DNA of 64,000 nt from Methylobacterium sp. (lineage in GTDB: Bacteria; Pseudomonadota; Alphaproteobacteria; Rhizobiales; Beijerinckiaceae). This document shows positions 60,322-64,000 of this stretch, in pieces. The notes below the pieces were generated by a model. The model saw only the letters and a program-made list of their open reading frames with translations. It ran no database searches and had not been told where the DNA came from. Within the stretch, counting starts at the first letter, position 1, and each line of letters begins with the position of its first letter. The translations under genes were made by a program, and so were the position numbers. The DNA is taken from assembly GCF_019745455.1 (NCBI RefSeq), contig NZ_JAIETD010000052.1, forward strand, positions 32,847 to 96,846. Reading direction: 5' to 3'.

Positions 60322-61017
60322 CGCCGGCACCAGAATCGCGGTGAGGAAAGCGTTGAGGCCGAGGGCGATGCCCGCGAAGGTTCCGGCCACCGCACTGACC
60401 TGGAATGCGCGGGCCGTTCCGACTCCGTGGGCGGCAAGGCCTGCGGCGAACCCGCGGGCGCGGCGATCCTCTATGCCGAGACGGTTCATCAGCGGCGTGA
60501 CGACGATGGCGCCCGTCATGCCCGTCAGCATCACGAGGACCGCTGCCAGCGTTGGGTCCCCGCCAAGGGTCTCGACGATGCCCATCGCCACGCCGGTCGT
60601 CACGGATTTCGGACTCAGCGCCACGACGACGTCCCGCGGGATGTCGAGCAGCAGCCCGAGGCCGAGGGCAGAGGCCACCGCCACCACCGACCCCACCAAC
60701 AGCGCGGCCAGCATCGGCACCAGCGCCCGCATCACCGTCGCCCGGTACTCGTAGAGCGGGAACGCCAGGGCGACGGTGGCCGGTCCGAGCAGGAAGTGAA
60801 CGAATTTCGCGCCGTCGAAATAGGTCGCATAGGGCGTGCTCGTCAGCCATAGGACTGTTGCCGTGATGATGATGGCGATCAGGACGGGATTGGCGATCGG
60901 GTGACGGTTCATCGCCAAGGCGAGGCGATCGGCGGTGAGATAGGCCAGCAGCGTCACGGTCAGCCACAGCAGCGGGGTGCGGGACAGATAGACCCAGACT
61001 GCGAACTCGCTGCTCAT
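60301..61017 (-). CDS. lrgB: LrgB family membrane protein
   Basis: A 238-aa membrane protein with seven or so helices, of the LrgB/CidB family: holin-antiholin-like or, as now suggested, pyruvate/small-organic-acid transport. Features: [32 protein letters not shown]. Its start overlaps the LrgA-like stop by 4 nt (ATGA). The 3' end lies in a 14-bp tandem repeat. Convergent with the ABC transporter. Confidence 0.9.
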   Translation of the reverse strand: MSSEFAVWVYLSRTPLLWLTVTLLAYLTADRLALAMNRHPIANPVLIAIIITATVLWLTSTPYATYFDGAKFVHFLLGPATVALAFPLYEYRATVMRALVPMLAALLVGSVVAVASALGLGLLLDIPRDVVVALSPKSVTTGVAMGIVETLGGDPTLAAVLVMLTGMTGAIVVTPLMNRLGIEDRRARGFAAGLAAHGVGTARAFQVSAVAGTFAGIALGLNAFLTAILVPAALSFLR

Positions 61018-61412
61018 CGCGGATCTTTGCCGCGTTCGAGAACGCGTGCCACCGCCACGAAGGTGATCGCGGTCGCTGAGAGGGTCAGAATGGTCGAGAT
61101 CGCTACGATGGCGGCGATGGCGAACCCATGCGCTGCAAGAATATCGAGCCGGCCGACGATGCCGGCGCCCGCCGGCACGAACAAGAGTGAGAGATGAGCG
61201 AGGAGTCCCTTGCCGGTCGCTTCCAGCGAGCCGTCGACCAGGGGCCGCGGCAGGACACGCTCGGCACCTCCCGGCGCGCGGTCGCGCAGGATCAGGAAGA
61301 GCAGGACCAGAGCCATCCCGATCAAGGGTCCGGGCACCGGCAACCCGAGCCCGTGCGCCAGGGCCTCGCCGAGGAGTTGAGCCACGAGAATGAGCGTGAG
61401 GGCGACGACCAT
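61014..61412 (-). CDS. LrgA/CidA family protein
   Basis: A 132-aa holin-like membrane protein with four helices. LILVAQLLGEALAHGLGLPVPGPLIGMALV is the family core (in parts), then FVPAGAGIVGRLDIL. First gene of the lrgA-lrgB pair. ATG 61412; the frame extends further upstream but overlaps with the TerB gene. Modulates murein hydrolase activity or organic-acid export in the family. Confidence 0.88.
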   Translation of the reverse strand: MVVALTLILVAQLLGEALAHGLGLPVPGPLIGMALVLLFLILRDRAPGGAERVLPRPLVDGSLEATGKGLLAHLSLLFVPAGAGIVGRLDILAAHGFAIAAIVAISTILTLSATAITFVAVARVLERGKDPR

Positions 61413-61423
61413 CGTGGGACGAA

Positions 61424-61885
61424 TCAGGCCGGGATCGGTGTGCTCGTGCGGGCCTGCGCGGTCTCGTCTTCGGTCAGCCCGAGGAGGATCCCGAGCCGTG
61501 AGACCAAGGCGTCCTCGAATTCGTGAACGGCGCCGTCGGCCGTCGCCAGGCTCCACGCCATCGCGAGGAGACGGTGCCGCTCATCATGGCTAGCGTCGTG
61601 CCCCAGCAGCTCAACGAGATCTGCCATGTCCCGGGTCTCGGCATCGAAAGCCGTCGCTCGTGCGATCAAAGCCTCCGCCTCGGCCCGCGTCTGAGCGTAT
61701 GGACCTTCGACGAGCCGCGCGAGGCGCTCCGCTTCGGTCGGCGCGAGGGTGCCGTCCGCCCGCGCGACATGGACGAGGAGCGCGATCGCAGCGAGCGTTT
61801 CTTCCGGAGCATCGTTTCGGCCGTCGCCGGGGGCGATCCCGAATGCCTTGGCGGCATAGGACCTCAGGCGGTCGATCAGGGTCAT
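61424..61885 (-). CDS. TerB-like protein
   Basis: A helical protein of the TerB/DUF533-like family (tellurite-resistance-associated) with acidic residues in two related helical halves: AAIALLVHVARADGTLAPTEAERLARLV and LLAMAWSLATADGAVHEFEDALV, given in parts. The repeated ADG...E motif is the family's metal-binding site. ATG 61885 follows GCGAGG; ATG 61930 (15 residues longer, 2 nt after GGAGG) is an alternative. 11 nt upstream of the LrgA-like gene, so it likely starts that operon. Confidence 0.85.
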   Translation of the reverse strand: MTLIDRLRSYAAKAFGIAPGDGRNDAPEETLAAIALLVHVARADGTLAPTEAERLARLVEGPYAQTRAEAEALIARATAFDAETRDMADLVELLGHDASHDERHRLLAMAWSLATADGAVHEFEDALVSRLGILLGLTEDETAQARTSTPIPA

Positions 61886-62084
61886 CAGGGCCTCGCGGGA
61901 AACGGCCACGGCACCCTTCGGCTTGGGCATTCCCTCCGTCAAGCGAACCGGCCGGCCTACCGTGCCCCATGGCACACGGCGTTCCGCGGCGTGACGCGGC
62001 CGCATCGAGTTCGCTTCAACCTTGCCAAGCCTCTGCCAGCCCGATAAGACCCCCGCAACGCAAACGGATCATCATCCGCGTGAC

Positions 62085-62160
62085 GCCGCTTTAGCTCAGC
62101 TGGTAGAGCACCTCATTCGTAATGAGGGGGTCGGGGGTTCGAATCCCTCAAGCGGCACCA
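62085..62160 (+). tRNA. tRNA-Thr (anticodon CGT)
   Basis: A complete cloverleaf. Acceptor GCCGCTT/AAGCGGC, D-arm with AGCTCAGCTGGTAGAGC, anticodon stem CCTCA/TGAGG with loop TTCGTAA (CGT at 62118-62120, reads ACG), T-arm GGGTTCGAATCCC. CCA is encoded (62158-62160). The T-arm and acceptor end are a common attachment point for genomic islands. Confidence 0.97.
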
Positions 62161-62248
62161 ATAATCCCAATCACTTAGATTCCGCGTTAGAGTGTGCTCA
62201 CAGGTTCGCCAGAACCTCGACCCCTTCGCCTGAACCTTTTGCGGGTTC

Positions 62249-62289
62249 ACAGACCTACGCCGCCTCTGCCTCCCGCACGGGAGGTCTGT
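62249..62289. other. Nested inverted repeats 3' of tRNA-Thr
   Basis: ACAGACC (62249-62255) and GGTCTGT (62283-62289), with an inner CCTCCCG-CA-CGGGAGG hairpin (62269-62284) sharing bases with it. Could be a terminator-like or regulatory structure; no U-run follows. Confidence 0.35.
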
Positions 62290-62369
62290 AATGGTCTCTG
62301 GGATGTGAATGATCGGCTTCATAGCAGCGTGGGGCTCAACGAGCGCTTCTGTACGCTATGGCAGAAAGC

Positions 62370-62395
62370 AAAAAAGCCCCGCGCTGGGCGGGGCT
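62370..62395 (-). terminator. Terminator of the acidic small-protein gene
   Basis: On the minus strand GCCCCGC / GCGGGGC forms a stem of 7-8 bp with a short loop, then a run of six T. It lies 23 nt beyond the stop of the gene at 62418-62687. Confidence 0.8.
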
Positions 62396-62417
62396 TCTAT
62401 CAGTTGATTGAATCAGA

Positions 62418-62687
62418 TTAAGCGTCGTCATTCTCGTGTTCTGGGTCCTCGGCAAGGCGCTCAGCTGGATCGATCGTCTCCTGGGTGTGACTTCCCTCGA
62501 TCTCCGGAGCTTCCTTTGTCCTGCCCCGATGATCGACCTTCATTCCATCCTTTACGGAACTGGCATCAAGGTCCGAGCTATGAATCGTCGTCCGAACGCT
62601 GTCAGCTTTGACATCTGAGGCGTCCACTTCGTGCGTCGTCGTCGTTGTGCGCATTGCATCAACGTGAGGCACCTTCTTCTCAGTCAT
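62418..62687 (-). CDS. Acidic, Thr/Asp-rich small protein
   Basis: An 89-aa protein, no family recognised. Low complexity: Met-Arg then TTTTT, and two related segments, VDASDVKADSVRTT and LDASSVKDGMKV, suggesting an internal repeat. The C-terminus is Glu/Asp-rich (AERLAEDPEHENDDA). Probably disordered. ATG 62687 follows a strong GGAGG. A CGAAC-N16-CGTT element upstream may be a stress promoter. Real by ribosome site and terminator. Confidence 0.65.
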   Translation of the reverse strand: MTEKKVPHVDAMRTTTTTHEVDASDVKADSVRTTIHSSDLDASSVKDGMKVDHRGRTKEAPEIEGSHTQETIDPAERLAEDPEHENDDA

Positions 62688-62718
62688 CGTTTCCTCCCCG
62701 GTGTAAGTAGAGGTTATC

Positions 62719-62743
62719 AACGGTCAGGTTGAACGGTGGTTCG
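62719..62743 (-). promoter_or_regulatory. Possible EcfG-type promoter
   Basis: On the minus strand CGAAC (62743-62739), a 16-nt spacer and CGTT (62722-62719), against GGAAC-N16/17-CGTT (one mismatch). It lies 32 nt before the start of the acidic protein gene. Confidence 0.3.
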
Positions 62744-62913
62744 ACGCCCGTTTGCGCGCTCAATTCCTGAACGGACATGATCCACCCATGGACGGAGCCT
62801 TCGGCGAGCCCGAGAGTGAGATCGGTGCCTGATGCCAAGTTCTTATGGCTTGACAGGATAGACCTCGTTCAGACCATCCTTGGTCACCACGGGCCGCGCC
62901 CAACCTTCCCCGA

Positions 62914-63084
62914 ATGAAGAAACCATCCTCCCCGGCCGACGCCATGCCATCAGCCGCTGAACTCCTCGCTCTCGCGAAGATCGTCGAGACGAGGGATACC
63001 GGAATGACAGTGCCGAGGACCAAGGTGAAACTTTACGCCGAGGCCTTGCGGGCGCTGGCGCGGGAGTTGGGGAGGAAGAAGTGA
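62914..63084 (+). CDS. Small hypothetical protein, 56 aa
   Basis: ORF starting MKKPSSPADAMPSAAELLAL, with a helical core and basic end ARELGRKK. The segment TVPRTKVKLYAEALRALARE looks like a real amphipathic helix. No family known. Located in the accessory-looking stretch after tRNA-Thr, with GC similar to the chromosome. Confidence 0.5.
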   Translation: MKKPSSPADAMPSAAELLALAKIVETRDTGMTVPRTKVKLYAEALRALARELGRKK

Positions 63085-63142
63085 GGTAACGGCTTCGGCC
63101 ATTCACCCAGCATCAACAAACCTATGTTACCTTATCCTCGCT

Positions 63143-63352
63143 ATGACGAGGGCGCTTCTCCCCTACTCCTTCGACACTGACCCAAACCTCCTTGAAGAGG
63201 CGATCGGCGCGTTGCGCATCTCGGGACAGATCGTCCAGAAGCTTGCGGAGCCGCCCGGCTGCTACAGTGTGAACGGCGGCGAGCCGAGTTCATCTGCGGC
63301 AGTGATTGCCCTGGCCTGGGATACCGGTCTCATGGGTGAGGACGGGGCCTAG
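63143..63352 (+). CDS. Small hypothetical protein, 69 aa
   Basis: Translates as a plausible globular protein (YSFDTDPNLLEEAIGALRIS, then LAEPPGCYSVNGGEPSSSA). No family recognised. ATG 63143 has no strong ribosome site. It belongs with the neighbouring small ORFs and is 7 nt before the next one, so a small operon is possible. Confidence 0.4.
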   Translation: MTRALLPYSFDTDPNLLEEAIGALRISGQIVQKLAEPPGCYSVNGGEPSSSAAVIALAWDTGLMGEDGA

Positions 63353-63359
63353 AATTACG

Positions 63360-63470
63360 ATGGCTGATCCAACCGTAGGCGAACTGTTCAAGGCGAAGGC
63401 GGTCCTAGAGGCGGATCTCGTCGCCGCAGTCGATGCCTTCATCGCCGACCCGTCGGACTTGGAACGCTAG
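63360..63470 (+). CDS. Very small ORF, 36 aa
   Basis: ATG 63360 to TAG 63470: MADPTVGELFKAKAVLEADL followed by a hydrophobic/acidic helix. High similarity to coding composition but too short to be certain. Its end overlaps the frame of the next, probably frameshifted ORF. Confidence 0.35.
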   Translation: MADPTVGELFKAKAVLEADLVAAVDAFIADPSDLER

Positions 63471-63850
63471 ACGTGAGGATACCTCTGACATAGCGCTGGC
63501 CTATCTCGCAGCGATGTCCGATCCGTTGCAGGCCAACTTCTCCGAGGTCAGGTTCCTCCGTGTAGCGACCGAAGCCCTCAGAGCCTCAGGCTATGCAGTG
63601 ATCAAGGCTGCTCTCCGCCTACGAAAGAAACGACGATCCCACTTGGCGCATGGCAGGTGCGCTGCTAGAGCAAGGCATCCAGAAAAAGGGCCGCCCCGAA
63701 GAGCAGCCCAAGTCTAGGGAGGAAACGCCCATAAGGGCAGCAAGATCGCGACGCCATCGCGATCCCGCACCGCAATATGCGGCATTCGATATACCAGGGC
63801 AACCTGCTGCACCCTCAGCTCGGCCGCTTCAAGCGCGCCGGGCTCTTTAA
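63433..63850 (+). pseudogene. Probable frameshifted ORF
   Basis: One frame reads well until about 63600 (AAMSDPLQANFSEVRFLRVA, ASGYAVIK). After that the protein-like sequence continues in the next frame (LLSAYERNDDPTWRMAGALL, EQGIQKKGRPEEQPK) to TAA at 63850. No family recognised. A single indel near 63600-63615 would join the two into one protein. It could instead be two unrelated frames. Confidence 0.35.
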
Positions 63851-64000
63851 TTCTCGGTAGTGAGTGAACGGTATCGGACGAAAGGCGCCTCTTTCTGATA
63901 GGCGTTTGATCAAAGTTAAGATTTAGCCTGTCTTATTCACGAGGGCAGTGGATCTGTGGTGGCGAGCGTAGCGTAAGGCATTGATAGGGCTTAGGGATTG
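63851..64000. other. Window end, no gene seen
   Basis: About 150 nt, more AT-rich than average, with no ORF or RNA I can recognise. Confidence 0.3.

Noticed and set aside
62194..62421. 75-residue plus-strand frame after tRNA-Thr
   Set aside because: It runs through nested inverted repeats and an opposite-strand terminator, so it is unlikely to be translated.

Overview
The window is a gene-dense, high-GC chromosomal segment of an alphaproteobacterium of the order Hyphomicrobiales. Methylobacterium/Methylorubrum is the best guess. The evidence is a FlbT/flagellin pair, an EcfG-type (ECF15-like) sigma factor, a circularly permuted two-piece tmRNA with the tag ANDNFAPVAVAA, an SspB-alpha ClpXP adaptor, a CIRCE-controlled groESL operon, and the split XdhC and molybdopterin-binding genes typical of this group. 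Genus assignment is inference. No rRNA operon, CRISPR array, intact insertion sequence or prophage is visible.

Layout. 1-6 kb: the 3' part of thiC, a FlaG-like gene, a large flagellin on the minus strand with flbT divergent from it, and an EcfG-like sigma factor. 6-15 kb: small conserved proteins (DUF1508-like, PilZ), a class A penicillin-binding protein, a ferritin-like stress protein divergent from a DUF2243 membrane protein (both with GGAAC...GGTT promoter-like boxes), a chemoreceptor and an aldo/keto reductase. 14.6-19.2 kb: a tight plus-strand run of nucleotide cyclase, YaiI/YqxD protein, recO and parC, with a parS-like 16-mer just before parC. 19.4-24 kb: infA, a periplasmic binding protein, and a molybdoenzyme-maturation cluster (XdhC N domain, XdhC C domain, MoCF-type protein, NTP transferase). 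24-34.6 kb: zinc alcohol dehydrogenase, DUF971 protein, moaA, a 3-hydroxyisobutyrate dehydrogenase-like enzyme, miaA, serB, degP, hflC and hflK.

34.8-43 kb: folA, thyA and a CPBP protease on the minus strand; divergent from them the permuted ssrA gene followed directly by sspB, so the tag and its delivery adaptor are neighbours; then a cytochrome P450, fumC with three overlapping small genes, and glcF. 43-50 kb: a PNPOx-like protein, glcE, a polysaccharide flippase, a CorA transporter, and CIRCE-groES-groEL with a 77-bp tandem duplication over the groEL stop codon. 50-62 kb: an epoxide hydrolase/NmrA reductase/TetR module with a palindromic operator candidate, an orphan ParA ATPase with an overlapping partner, a 2OG-Fe(II) oxygenase, an SbmA/BacA-type ABC exporter, lrgAB-like genes and a TerB protein. 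62-64 kb: tRNA-Thr(CGT), then small unrecognised ORFs with at least one probable frameshift, which looks like the start of an accessory region.

Most of the window is core housekeeping. The points most worth checking are the parS-like site before parC, the ssrA-sspB neighbourhood, the divergent EcfG-like promoter pair, the groEL 3' duplication, the three-repeat flagellin, and the uncharacterised small-gene couplings (DUF2243 + 55 aa protein, DUF4169 + RHH + DUF2283, ParA + partner). I did not find a clear new multi-gene system.
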